A stretch of 64,000 nt of DNA from Centipeda infelix ATCC 43532 (GCF_000234095.1 NZ_JH376798.1:153424-217423); one strand, 5' to 3'; shown: positions 41,420 to 49,434, numbered from the stretch's first letter. A program made the numbers and translations. Notes: generated from the letters alone by a model not told the origin.

Positions 41420-41971
41420 ATGAAGAACATACTCATCATTTCAGGACATCCCGCGCTGCGGGACAACTCATTTGCGAACAAGCTCATCATGGAGGATCTG
41501 GAGAAGCTGCTGCCCAAGGCGACATTTGACTGCCTCAGCGACCTCTATCCCGACTATCGGATCGACGTGGAGGCAGAGCAGAAGAAACTCGTCGATGCGG
41601 ACATCATCGTGCTGCAGTTCCCGATCTTCTAGTACAGCATGCCCGCCCTCCTCGCAAAATGGATGGAAGATGTCTTTGTCCACGGCTTCTCGCACGGCAC
41701 GACAGGCAAGGCACTCGTCCACAAAAAACTCCTCCTCTCCTTCACCACAGGTGCACCCGAGAGCGCATACGATGCGTCCTTCCCCGTGGAGGCGATGGCG
41801 GAACGCTTTGTCCGCACAGCGGGGCTCACAGGCATGGACTACGTCGGGTTTATCTACACCGGCGGGGTATCGTACAGTCTGCGTGCGGACGCAGAAAAGC
41901 GTGCAGAGATGGCTGCAGCATCCCACGCCCATGCACAGCGTCTCGTTGAAAAGATCCAATCACTCGCCTGA
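41420..41971 (+). pseudogene. NAD(P)H oxidoreductase (flavodoxin-like fold) with in-frame amber codon
   Basis: The frame would encode about 183 residues of a KefF/MdaB-type quinone reductase: MKNILIISGHPALRDNSFAN, then the FMN loop DIIVLQFPIF. TAG at 41630-41632 then stops it. The same frame continues at once with YSMPALLAKWMEDVFVHGF and FTTGAPESAYD to a natural stop at 41971. Family members have Trp at this place (PxFWYSxPA), so TGG has become TAG. GGGGAGATTTT precedes ATG 41420. An inactive gene is most likely, unless the base is a sequencing error. Confidence 0.8.
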
Positions 41972-41988
41972 ATACGCAACTTCATCGC

Positions 41989-42018
41989 GGACTGCCGTCA
42001 CGAACGGCAGTCCTTTTT
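41989..42018 (+). terminator. Rho-independent terminator
   Basis: GGACTGCCGT and ACGGCAGTCC pair around five bases and are followed by TTTTT. Confidence 0.88.
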
Positions 42019-42065
42019 CGTATCTCCCGTTATTTTTTATCCAATGATGATATTTTCTTAGAATT

Positions 42066-42076
42066 TATGCTATAAT
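42066..42076 (+). promoter_or_regulatory. Extended -10 promoter of the second DXS-like gene
   Basis: TTATGCTATAAT gives TG one base before a consensus TATAAT (42071-42076). No good -35 is seen. Confidence 0.55.
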
Positions 42077-42113
42077 AATGTCAACTACCACACAATAATG
42101 GAGGGCTTTACCC

Positions 42114-43871
42114 TTGTATCTTGAGAAGATCAACGAACCCGCAGATATACGGGGCTATACGGCGGAGCAGCGCCGCATTCTCGCGCAGGAGATGAGAGAT
42201 GCGCTCATCACACGCACGAGCCTCATCGGCGGGCATATCGGTCCGAACCTCGGGATCATCGAAGCAACCATCGCACTCCACACGGTGTTTGACGCGCCGC
42301 GCGACAAGATCGTCTTCGATGTCTCCCACCAGTGCTACCCCCACAAAATGCTGACGGGACGCGTCGGCGCGTACATCAATGAGGCAGAGTATCACGAAGT
42401 CTCCGGCTTTACCAACACTGACGAGAGCGCACACGACCTGTTCAACATCGGGCACACCTCAACGGGCATCAGTCTCGCGGCGGGGCTTGCCAAGGCACGC
42501 AACCTCACGGGCGGCACGGAGAATGTCGTCGTTGTCATCGGCGACGGCGCGATGTCGGGCGGCGAGGCGCTCGAAGGGCTGAACTTCATCGGCGAGATGG
42601 GCTCGAACTTCATCATCGTACTTAACGACAACGACCAGTCCATCTCCGAAAACCACGGCGGCATGTACCGCAAGTTCAAAGAACTGCGCGAGACAAACGG
42701 CACGGCGGAGGACAACCTGTTCCGCTCGCTGGGGCTTTCCTACCGCTACGTCGCAGACGGCAACGACACGGAGGAACTCATCCGCGTATTCTCCGAGGAA
42801 AAGGACTCGAATCGCCCCATCGTCATCCACATCCATACCGTCAAGGGCAAAGGGCTGTCCTTCGCCGAAAACGATCCCGAGGGCTGGCATCGCCACGCCC
42901 CCTTTCACATCGAAAGCGGCATTGCGAAAAAGAAGTCCACCCCCGACCCGTACGCCGTCGCGACCGTGGACTTTGTCCTCAAAACGGCGAAGCGGAATCC
43001 AAACTTTGTCTATCTCTCGGCGGGCATCGTCGGCGGCATCAACCTCAGTCCCGCCGATCGCGCTGCGCTCGGCAGTCAGTACGTCGATGTCGGCATCGCC
43101 GAGGAGCACGCCGTTGCCATGGCATCGGGGCTGGCACGCGGCGGTGCGCGTCCGATCTTCGGGACGTACAGCACCTTCTTCCAGCGCGTCTACGATCAGA
43201 TGGCGCAGGATGTCGCCATCAATCATAACCCTGCCGTCTTTCTGGCGACGGGCACATCCCTCTATCGTTCGACGGACGTGACACACCTCGGCTTCTATGA
43301 CATCTCCATCTTCTCCAACATCCCGAACCTCGTCTATCTCGCACCGACGAGCGTCGCCGAGCACATTGCCGTCCTGCGCTGGGCGGTAGAGCAAACCGAG
43401 CATCCCGTCATGATCCGTATGCCCTACACGGGCTACGAGGAGAGCCCCTATCCCGTGCGCGCGGACTACAGCGAGCTGAACCGCTCCATCGTCGTGCGCA
43501 AGGGCAGAGATGTCGCACTCATCGGCATCGGCAACTTCGCCGCGCTCGCCTCGGAGGCGGCAGATGAGCTCGCACGCGAGGGACTGAACCCAACCGTTGT
43601 CAACCCGCTCTACCTCTCGGGACTGGATGCGGAGCTCCTCGCCTCCCTCGCCGAGACCCACAGCCTCATCCTCACCATCGAGGACGGCATCCTCGCGGGC
43701 GGCTTCGGGCAGAAAGTCGCGGCATTCTATGGAGACAAAAAGGGCGTACGCGTACGGAACTACGGTCTGCCGAAGAAGTTCTTCAACCGCTACGACCCCA
43801 ACGCACTCGCGCGTCAGTACCACCTCACCGCCCCCCAGATCGCGGCGGACGTGCTGCGGGAGATGTGGTAA
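42114..43871 (+). CDS. 1-deoxy-D-xylulose-5-phosphate synthase-like enzyme, copy 2
   Basis: The protein has 585 residues and a TTG start at 42114 after GGAGGGC. It is collinear with the copy at 39527 and highly similar by eye, with the same motifs (GHTSTGIS, GDGAMSGGEALEGLN, NDNDQSISENHGGMY, DVGIAEEHAVAMASGLA). Differences cluster after residue 270, where substrate loops lie. Two equal-length paralogues side by side suggest tandem duplication and possible specialisation. No other isoprenoid-pathway gene is in the window. Confidence 0.82.
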   Translation: MYLEKINEPADIRGYTAEQRRILAQEMRDALITRTSLIGGHIGPNLGIIEATIALHTVFDAPRDKIVFDVSHQCYPHKMLTGRVGAYINEAEYHEVSGFTNTDESAHDLFNIGHTSTGISLAAGLAKARNLTGGTENVVVVIGDGAMSGGEALEGLNFIGEMGSNFIIVLNDNDQSISENHGGMYRKFKELRETNGTAEDNLFRSLGLSYRYVADGNDTEELIRVFSEEKDSNRPIVIHIHTVKGKGLSFAENDPEGWHRHAPFHIESGIAKKKSTPDPYAVATVDFVLKTAKRNPNFVYLSAGIVGGINLSPADRAALGSQYVDVGIAEEHAVAMASGLARGGARPIFGTYSTFFQRVYDQMAQDVAINHNPAVFLATGTSLYRSTDVTHLGFYDISIFSNIPNLVYLAPTSVAEHIAVLRWAVEQTEHPVMIRMPYTGYEESPYPVRADYSELNRSIVVRKGRDVALIGIGNFAALASEAADELAREGLNPTVVNPLYLSGLDAELLASLAETHSLILTIEDGILAGGFGQKVAAFYGDKKGVRVRNYGLPKKFFNRYDPNALARQYHLTAPQIAADVLREMW

Positions 43872-43879
43872 AAAACTGC

Positions 43880-43908
43880 TTGCATTTTTCCCGGCAGCGC
43901 GGTATAAT
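43880..43908 (+). promoter_or_regulatory. Promoter of tRNA-Ala
   Basis: TTGCAT and TATAAT are separated by 17 bp and lie 16 bp before the tRNA. Confidence 0.75.
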
Positions 43909-43924
43909 ATCCCCTGTCAGTCAC

Positions 43925-44000
43925 GGGGACGTAGCTCAGCTGGGAGAGCACCAGGTTCGCAATCTGGGGGTCGAGAGTTCAATCCTCTTCGTCTCCACCA
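43925..44000 (+). tRNA. tRNA-Ala (anticodon CGC)
   Basis: The 76-base cloverleaf includes an encoded CCA end. The acceptor GGGGACG pairs with CGTCTCC, the D arm is GCTCAGCTGGGAGAGC, the anticodon stem CCAGG/TCTGG holds loop TTCGCAA (anticodon CGC, codon GCG), and the T arm loop is TTCAATC. Confidence 0.93.
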
Positions 44001-44013
44001 TTATTGACTATGT

Positions 44014-44046
44014 ACGGAGGAATCCATCTGGATCCCTCCGTTTTTT
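44014..44046 (+). terminator. Terminator after tRNA-Ala
   Basis: ACGGAGGAATCC and GGATCCCTCCGT form a stem and are followed by six T. Confidence 0.8.
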
Positions 44047-44063
44047 GGTAGGGAGGTACTGCC

Positions 44064-44552
44064 ATGTTTCACAAAATGCGACGCACCGTTCAACAGCTGT
44101 CCTACGAGGAGGCGGAGGCAGTGCTCCTGCGTGGATCGGCGGGCGTGCTCGCCCTCACGGGCGACAAGGCATTCCCCTACGCCGTTCCCCTCAGCTACGT
44201 CTACGACGGCGAGCACATCTATTTTCACAGTGCGACCGAGGGACACAAGATCGACGCGATCCAGCGGAATCCGAATGCCTCCTTCGCCGTCATCGACCAA
44301 GACGAGGTTCTGCCCGAAAAGTACACGACAGCGTACCGCAGCGTCGTCGTCTTCGGCAGCGTCCGCATCATCGAGGGCGAATTGGAAAAGCGTGCCGCCG
44401 CCCGCAAGCTCGCCGTCAAATACGCGCCGGACAATACCGAGCAGCAGCACGCGGCGGAGATCGACGGTGCATGGAGCCGCTTCTGTATGCTCGAGATGAG
44501 CATCGCGCACATGACAGGCAAGGTCGGGAGCGCGCTGGTTGCGAAGAAGTAG
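44064..44552 (+). CDS. Pyridoxamine 5'-phosphate oxidase-like flavoprotein (NimA type)
   Basis: The protein has 162 residues. It has the FMN-binding split barrel of the Nim/PNPOx-like group: LRGSAGVLALTGDKAFPYAVPLSYVYDGEHIYFHSATEGHKIDAI in parts. Members include nitroimidazole-resistance reductases and many stand-alone flavoproteins of unknown substrate. The His of the FHSA segment and the HKIDAI motif fit that group. GGGAGGTACTGCC precedes ATG 44064. A strong terminator follows. Confidence 0.85.
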   Translation: MFHKMRRTVQQLSYEEAEAVLLRGSAGVLALTGDKAFPYAVPLSYVYDGEHIYFHSATEGHKIDAIQRNPNASFAVIDQDEVLPEKYTTAYRSVVVFGSVRIIEGELEKRAAARKLAVKYAPDNTEQQHAAEIDGAWSRFCMLEMSIAHMTGKVGSALVAKK

Positions 44553-44564
44553 GTACTCACATAA

Positions 44565-44594
44565 AACGAGGTTCTGTCTTGGTGACAGAACCTC
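44565..44594 (+). terminator. Rho-independent terminator
   Basis: AAACGAGGTTCTGTC and GACAGAACCTCGTTTTT form a long perfect stem. Confidence 0.9.
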
Positions 44595-44758
44595 GTTTTT
44601 GTTAAGGGAGTACTGATAAATTCAGCCTGTCTGTGTCAACAAATCCTCCACATAGCTCTTGCTATGCGTCCGGTTTGTCTCCTTGTTCGGACGAAAAAAT
44701 CTACGCCAATCGGAAGGACTTCATTTTATCAGCGATTCCTTTATCAGCAATTCCATAA
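44594..44758. repeat. MITE-like repeat, copy C, with extra terminus
   Basis: The left end is TTAAGGGAGTACTGATAAA. The interior hairpin CACATAGCTCTTGCTATGCG and the right end TTTATCAGCGATTCC (to 44739) match copy A; the CATCTTGACGC block is deleted. A second right end, TTTATCAGCAATTCCATAA, follows directly to 44758. Confidence 0.72.
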
Positions 44759-44759
44759 A

Positions 44760-44790
44760 TCGGTCACGCATTGCGCGTGACCGATTTTTG
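44760..44790 (+). terminator. Hairpin with T run
   Basis: CGGTCACGC-ATTGC-GCGTGACCG is followed by ATTTTT. No gene ends just before it, so it may be left over from a lost gene. Confidence 0.6.
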
Positions 44791-44864
44791 ATAGGAGCAA
44801 CAATCCCATGTCGTCCTCAATAATGTCGTATCGGCGGATACCTTTACCTCCTTATAGATTTTCA

Positions 44865-44894
44865 TTGACAGGCAGTATGAAATCCCGTATTCTA
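44865..44894 (+). promoter_or_regulatory. Promoter-like sequence before the TonB-receptor relic
   Basis: TTGACA and TATTCT are separated by 18 bp, followed by TATGAATATCATT, which is AT-rich and loosely Fur-box-like. It may be the original control region of the receptor gene, now joined to the gene's end. Confidence 0.35.
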
Positions 44895-45147
44895 TGAGTA
44901 TGAATATCATTACCTCAACTATGTGACGGGGCTCAGCACGGCGCGCTTCACGGATGCACGCTACCTGACGCTCGATCTCGGCGTGAACTATCATGTCTCG
45001 AAGGAGTTCAAGGTCTATCTCAAGGGCATCAACCTCACCGACGAGAGCTACGAATCCATCGGTGTCACACCATCCGCCTGGGTAACCATGGGTACGTATG
45101 CCATGCCGAGCCGCCACTTTATCCTCGGCGGAACGTACAACTTCTGA
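44881..45147 (+). pseudogene. C-terminal remnant of a TonB-dependent receptor
   Basis: The frame has no start codon with a ribosome site. It reads EYEYHYLNYVTGLSTARF, DARYLTLDLGVNYHVSKEF, VYLKGINLTDESYE and ends PSRHFILGGTYNF. Those are the last strands of an outer-membrane TonB receptor with its terminal Phe. About 600 upstream residues are missing. A deletion apparently fused the promoter area to the last 85 codons. Confidence 0.75.
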
Positions 45148-45162
45148 TTTCGTCCATCGCAC

Positions 45163-45198
45163 ACAAAACGGAGCAGATCATCATCTGCTCCGTTTTCA
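45163..45198. terminator. Terminator after the TonB-receptor relic
   Basis: AAAACGGAGCAGAT-CATC-ATCTGCTCCGTTTT is a perfect stem with T run. Confidence 0.9.
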
Positions 45199-45222
45199 CT
45201 TCCCCATAACGAATCTATGTGC

Positions 45223-45228
45223 TATAAT
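45223..45228 (+). promoter_or_regulatory. Extended -10 promoter of the small peptide gene
   Basis: ATGTGCTATAAT provides a consensus -10 with TG one base upstream, about 55 bp before the peptide start. Confidence 0.45.
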
Positions 45229-45280
45229 GAATCCAGCGACTGGTGAATGTCGGTTTCCTCCCTTTGTGGGGGTGATGTGC

Positions 45281-45376
45281 GTGACGCTTTTTGAAAAGCT
45301 ATCGCTTCTGATTGCGGCGGCAACGCTCGCGGTCAACATTACGGAATCACTGATAAATTCAGCACTGCCATCTTGA
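45281..45376 (+). CDS. Possible holin-like/type I toxin peptide, end replaced by a repeat
   Basis: The peptide has 31 residues and starts at GTG 45281 after GGGGGTGAT. The sequence TLFEKLSLLIAAATLAVNI looks like the start of putative holin-like toxin peptides (short, one membrane helix, FExLSLLI motif). From codon 20 the frame runs into repeat copy D (ESLINSALPS, then TGA). So the original C-terminus seems to have been displaced by the insertion. It is too short for firm assignment, and no antisense antitoxin RNA could be identified. Confidence 0.4.
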   Translation: MTLFEKLSLLIAAATLAVNITESLINSALPS

Positions 45377-45506
45377 CGCATCTTTTCCGCCCTGTCTGTG
45401 TCGACAAATCCTCCACATAGCCTTTGCTATGCGTCCGGTTTGTCTTCTTGACAGGACAAAAAATCTGCACCAATCTGACAGACTTCATTTTATCAGTGAT
45501 TCCTTA
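45339..45506. repeat. MITE-like repeat, near-complete copy D (168 bp)
   Basis: The ends are TTACGGAATCACTGATAAA and, inverted, TTTATCAGTGATTCCTTA. The CATCTTGACGCATCTTTTC block, central hairpin (CACATAGCCTTTGCTATGCG) and arm CAAAAAATCTGCACCAAT follow the family order. It interrupts a small peptide frame. Confidence 0.75.
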
Positions 45507-45675
45507 TATTTCTGATCACGAAGTAGACAGAAAAAAGAACCGTACGCGCGGTTCACGTCGGCTCCTCTTTCAAGAACATAAAATTCTGCGGAGAGACCGG
45601 CGGTTCCAATCACCAGTCGTCCTTTTGTATTCTCATTATATCGATTCACGAAAAAATTGTCAAGGGAGGTACACG

Positions 45676-46446
45676 ATGGACACGATTGCAAGACTCAGAG
45701 AAATCCTAGCAAGCAGCAACCGTGCGGTATTCTTCGGCGGGGCGGGGATGTCCACGGAGTCGGGGATTCCCGACTTTCGCAGTGCGGGCGGCATCTACAG
45801 CGAGACGCTGCACAGGGAGTTCGCGCCCGAGCAGATGGCATCACACTCATTCCTCATGGCGCATCCCGCCGAGTTCTTCGACTTCTATCGGCGGCGGTTC
45901 GTCTATCTCTCCGCCGCGCCGAACGCGGGACACTATGCACTCGCGGAGCTGGAGCGGCAGGGACACCTCGCGGCGGTTGTAACACAGAACATCGACGGCC
46001 TCCACCAGGCAGCGGGCTCGCAGACAGTCTACGAACTGCACGGCTCGATCTGCCGCGCACACTGCACGGACTGCGGCGCACATTACGCACTCGACTACAT
46101 CATGGAGCATACGCCCATCCCCTACTGCGACTGCGGCGGGATGGTTCGTCCCGACGTGGTACTGTATGAGGAGAGCCTCGACAATGACACCATCGCGGGC
46201 GCAGTCGCCGCCATCCGCGCGGCGGACACGCTCATCATCGGCGGCACCTCGCTCATCGTCTACCCTGCGGCGGGGCTCATCGACTACTTCCGCGGCAAAC
46301 ATCTCGTCCTCATCAACAAGAGTGAGACGAGTGCCGACCGCCATGCCGAACTCGTCATCCGCGAGCCCATCGGTGCGACGCTGCACGCAGCCCTGCCGGA
46401 TGTGGGCGACATGTGCGATACGCCAAAGAGAACCCTAGTGGAGTAA
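45676..46446 (+). CDS. cobB: NAD-dependent protein deacylase (sirtuin, SIR2 family)
   Basis: The protein has 256 residues. It removes acyl groups from lysines with NAD. The motifs are GAGMSTESGIPDFRS (NAD binding), TQNIDGLHQAAG, the catalytic His in YELHGSI, and a zinc site from C-x3-C-TDC and YCDCGG cysteines, then GGTSLIVYPAA. GGGAGGTACACG precedes ATG 45676. The long in-frame extension upstream crosses the repeat copy and was rejected. The 170 bp between the repeat and the gene hold no other gene. Confidence 0.93.
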   Translation: MDTIARLREILASSNRAVFFGGAGMSTESGIPDFRSAGGIYSETLHREFAPEQMASHSFLMAHPAEFFDFYRRRFVYLSAAPNAGHYALAELERQGHLAAVVTQNIDGLHQAAGSQTVYELHGSICRAHCTDCGAHYALDYIMEHTPIPYCDCGGMVRPDVVLYEESLDNDTIAGAVAAIRAADTLIIGGTSLIVYPAAGLIDYFRGKHLVLINKSETSADRHAELVIREPIGATLHAALPDVGDMCDTPKRTLVE

Positions 46447-46469
46447 TCGAGGAAAGTGTACGGTATGCC

Positions 46470-46518
46470 CCGGCGGATTTCTTTCGTTCAAGCGTAGCGC
46501 GTTTAAGAAGTCCGCCGG
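46470..46518. other. Large imperfect inverted repeat between convergent genes
   Basis: CCGGCGGATTTCTT and AAGAAGTCCGCCGG can pair around 21 bases between the sirtuin and the EamA transporter genes. No T run follows. A terminator-like role is possible. Confidence 0.4.
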
Positions 46519-46584
46519 TATTTGAGCATACAAGCGCGCGATCGATTACGCAACGAGGCGTTCGCGTGGCGTGCGCACAGCCGC

Positions 46585-47472
46585 CTATCCCGATTTCCTG
46601 CCCCGCCGTACGTTCTGCAGCAGGATTCCGCCCATGATGAGGACGAGCGCGAGGAGCGCGGCACGCGACATCTCCTCCCCGAGCGTAACGGCAGAGACGA
46701 CGAGCGAGAGGAGCGGCACGAAATAGGCGAGGTTCGCGACCATCGCCGCATTCTGCGCCTGCTGCAGTGCCATCGTCCACCAGAGATAGCCGACCGCATT
46801 GATGAAGATGCCGAACCAGAGCATCCCCGCCCACTGCGTCCACGAGAGTGCGACCCACGTCTCCGCCATGAGCATCACGGACAGTGCACAGAGCGCAGTC
46901 ACGCCCCACGCGACCGTCATGAGCACCGTCGCATCCACATTCCGCTTCCTATTCAGCACGCAGAACAGGCCGTAGCAGAGTGCCGCAAGCACGCACGCGA
47001 GCGCACCGAGAACGGCATTTCCATCCGCACGCCCCTCCCCGCCGAGCGTCAGCACCAGCACGCCTGAGAATGACAGGAGCAGCGCAGCGGCAGTCCGTAA
47101 TGTGATCCGCTCCCCGAGGAGGAGTGCCGCAAAGAGGACGATCATCATCGGCCAGAGATAGTTGAGAATGCACGCCTCCTGCGAGGTCAGCTGCGTCAGT
47201 CCGTAGAAATAGAGCCCCGAGTAGACAAAGAGTCCGATAAAACCGAGTGCCGCCATCGCGAGGTAGCCGCGCCAATCATACGCGCGGAATACCCGCAACC
47301 CTCTGCGTACGCCCTGCTGGACGAGCAGGAAGACCGATGCGATGAGGCTGCTTAGAAAGAGTGCCTCAAACGTCGGAATCACGGTGAGGAGACTCTTTGC
47401 CATCGCCGCGAGCGTCGACCAAATCAGAACCGCACTGACGGCATAAAAATAGACACGTACCTGCCCCTGCAT
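46585..47472 (-). CDS. EamA/DMT-family transporter
   Basis: The protein has 295 residues with about ten membrane helices in two EamA repeats. Typical segments are SAVLIWSTLAAMAKSLL, GFIGLFVYSGLYFYGLTQLTSQEACILNYLWPMMIVLFAALLLGE in parts, and NLAYFVPLLSLVVSAVTLGE. Members export metabolites such as amino acids or sugars, and the substrate is not predictable. ATG 47472 follows GGAGGTTGTGCG. The basic end (NVRRGRKSG) fits a cytosolic tail. Confidence 0.88.
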   Translation of the reverse strand: MQGQVRVYFYAVSAVLIWSTLAAMAKSLLTVIPTFEALFLSSLIASVFLLVQQGVRRGLRVFRAYDWRGYLAMAALGFIGLFVYSGLYFYGLTQLTSQEACILNYLWPMMIVLFAALLLGERITLRTAAALLLSFSGVLVLTLGGEGRADGNAVLGALACVLAALCYGLFCVLNRKRNVDATVLMTVAWGVTALCALSVMLMAETWVALSWTQWAGMLWFGIFINAVGYLWWTMALQQAQNAAMVANLAYFVPLLSLVVSAVTLGEEMSRAALLALVLIMGGILLQNVRRGRKSG

Positions 47473-47585
47473 CGCACAACCTCCATCGACATCTGACCAA
47501 TGTTCCCTACTTCTCCATATCGTGCTATTTTCCTTCACGCGCAAAAATAAAGGCTTCCGATCCCTCGGAAGCCCTTCGTTTCAAA

Positions 47586-47661
47586 TGGAGCTGATTATAG
47601 GACTTGAACCTACGACCTGCTCATTACGAATGAGCTGCTCTACCAACTGAGCTAAATCAGC
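47586..47661 (-). tRNA. tRNA-Thr (anticodon CGT)
   Basis: On the minus strand the 76-base cloverleaf has acceptor GCTGATT/AATCAGC, D arm GCTCAGTTGGTAGAGC, anticodon stem GCTCA/TGAGC with loop TTCGTAA (anticodon CGT, codon ACG), T loop TTCAAGT and an encoded TCCA end. Confidence 0.93.
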
Positions 47662-47763
47662 ATACCGCCTCTACAGGCGATAGTGGAATTATACCCGAGC
47701 GGGGTGCTTCTGTCAACCCTGAAAATAAAATTTTTCTCTCATATGCGGAGCTGCCGGCACGAA

Positions 47764-48288
47764 TCACGGAATCCGTGCATAGAATGCGTCTTCATAAATA
47801 GCGACACTACGATCCAGATACGCATAGTACTGCGATCTGCGCCCGTAGAACTTCATACGGTAGGCGAGGTAAAACGCGATCTCGCCCGCCGGCATCGTGA
47901 TTCCCGTCTCCGCCCACGAGCCGCCCGGCGGCAGATAGTACCAGTCCATCTCCGCATCGTTCCACGCATACATCGCGCACGCATCCCAGTCATAGAGGAA
48001 GCGCATCGTGCGGACATCGGTCACCGACCCACTGCCGCCGCTGTAGAAATCATCTTCGTTCCCGATGGCACTGCGCGCAGTGACAACATTGACGGCGATG
48101 ACGTACTCCGGCGGCTCGTAGCGCAGGACATTCAGCGACGAGGCATCAACGTACCATGCCGTCCCCATATGCCCATCGCAGAGGATGAAATTCCGGTCGC
48201 CGTTCAGATACGTTGGATAGTTCGCGCTCACAGTCGCAGGCAGCACGAGCATAGAGAGGCCCACGAGCAGCATGATGATTCGTTTCAT
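47764..48288 (-). CDS. Small exported protein, unknown function
   Basis: The protein has 174 residues from ATG 48288 after AAGGAGGGATTTGCG. The signal peptide is MKRIIMLLVGLSMLVLP, cleaved near VSA-NYP. The mature part is rich in Tyr and Trp (MRFLYDWDACAMYAWNDAEMDWYYLPPGG in parts). Its pattern of a surface-assay-like FILCDGHMGTAWYVDASSL and YAVNVV is typical of small Negativicutes envelope proteins that I cannot name. It is divergent from the LPP20/FlgT-like gene at 48427. Confidence 0.7.
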   Translation of the reverse strand: MKRIIMLLVGLSMLVLPATVSANYPTYLNGDRNFILCDGHMGTAWYVDASSLNVLRYEPPEYVIAVNVVTARSAIGNEDDFYSGGSGSVTDVRTMRFLYDWDACAMYAWNDAEMDWYYLPPGGSWAETGITMPAGEIAFYLAYRMKFYGRRSQYYAYLDRSVAIYEDAFYARIP

Positions 48289-48426
48289 CGCAAATCCCTC
48301 CTTATTATATAGAGATTCTACCGCCAAAAGAAAACTCCTTTTTGCGCGAAAAATCAATCTCCTTCTCATCCCTTCTTCACCATGCTCTAATCGCCTTTTG
48401 GAACAATACAAACAGGAGGGAATGTC

Positions 48427-49383
48427 ATGCTGAAAAAGACTCTGCGTGCCGGATTGTGTGCGCTGATCCTTGCCATCGCCCCCAATGTCTCTGCCGCGCC
48501 CGAGATCATCGATGTGGACGGTGTCTACATGATGGGCGACAACGACGCGCCGAAGTTCGCACGCGATGCGGCGCGGGCGGAGGCGATGCGTGCCGCGACG
48601 GAGCGGGCGGGCATCTACATCGAGAGTACGAGCGAGGTGCAGGGCTATACACTGACGCGCGACGAAATCCGCACGGTTGCTGCCGCCGTCCTGCGCGTCC
48701 TGCGCGAGGAGGCGACCCCCGAGCTCGTCGGCGACGCGTGGCGTTACCGCGTTCATCTCGTCTGTTCCGTGGATACGGAGGGAATTGACCTCAAGGAACT
48801 CGCAGGCAGCAAGGCGGAGCTGGCACGTCTGACGCGGGAGCGCGACGAGCTGAAACGCGCGAACGACGCTCTCCGCGCACGCGATGCACAGCCGGATCCG
48901 ACAAATGCACAAGGTTCATCGGACGGCGCCAAGTGGAACGCCATCTTTGCCGATGTGGAAGGAATGATCCTGCGCGGTGAGAACGAACACGCAGTCGCCG
49001 ATCTCTCGCTGCTCCTCCAAGACCCCTCCGTGACAGATGATGTGCGTGCCTATGCCTACGTCCTGCGCGGACGCGCTTACTATGATCGTCACGCGAACGC
49101 ACTCGCACGCGCCGACTTTACGGCAGCAGAGCATACGCCCCACACAAACAGTGCCTATCCCATCTGGCGGCTCTACCAGTACCGCGGACTGATCGCCTAC
49201 AACGAGGGGCACTATGAGGACGCGACGAACGACCTCATGAGCGCGTGGGATGCCTCGGACAAGACGGACGACGAGCTCTGGATGAGCCTACGCCGCGCCG
49301 AGCGTCGGGCAGAGCAGGACCGCCGCCACGCCGTACGCAGGGACGGCGGCGCACGCAGTTGGAACGTCGTCATCGTCCCGTAA
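48427..49383 (+). CDS. Exported LPP20/FlgT-like protein with C-terminal TPR-like repeats
   Basis: The protein has 318 residues with a signal peptide (to about VSAAP). The N-terminal domain has the pattern of LPP20/FlgT domains: FARDAARAEAMRAATERAGIYIESTSEVQGYTLTRDEIRTVAAAVLR in parts. A coiled coil follows (about 120-150), then TPR-like helices (AYAYVLRGRAYYDRHANALARADF, YQYRGLIAYNEGHYEDATNDL in parts). GGAGGGAATGTC precedes ATG 48427. It is the first of four rightward exported proteins ending at 53673. Location is probably the periplasm. Confidence 0.78.
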   Translation: MLKKTLRAGLCALILAIAPNVSAAPEIIDVDGVYMMGDNDAPKFARDAARAEAMRAATERAGIYIESTSEVQGYTLTRDEIRTVAAAVLRVLREEATPELVGDAWRYRVHLVCSVDTEGIDLKELAGSKAELARLTRERDELKRANDALRARDAQPDPTNAQGSSDGAKWNAIFADVEGMILRGENEHAVADLSLLLQDPSVTDDVRAYAYVLRGRAYYDRHANALARADFTAAEHTPHTNSAYPIWRLYQYRGLIAYNEGHYEDATNDLMSAWDASDKTDDELWMSLRRAERRAEQDRRHAVRRDGGARSWNVVIVP

Positions 49384-49412
49384 ATACTGCGTGCTGAAAA
49401 TGCACATCACAC

Positions 49413-49434
49413 AAAACGAGCTCCTCTCGTTTTT
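49413..49434 (+). terminator. Short terminator
   Basis: AAAACGAG and CTCGTTTTT pair around five bases. Confidence 0.6.

Noticed and set aside
45485-45691. Leftward 68-codon frame between a repeat and the sirtuin
   Set aside because: It ends in the repeat, overlaps the sirtuin start, and has no ribosome site or recognisable feature.
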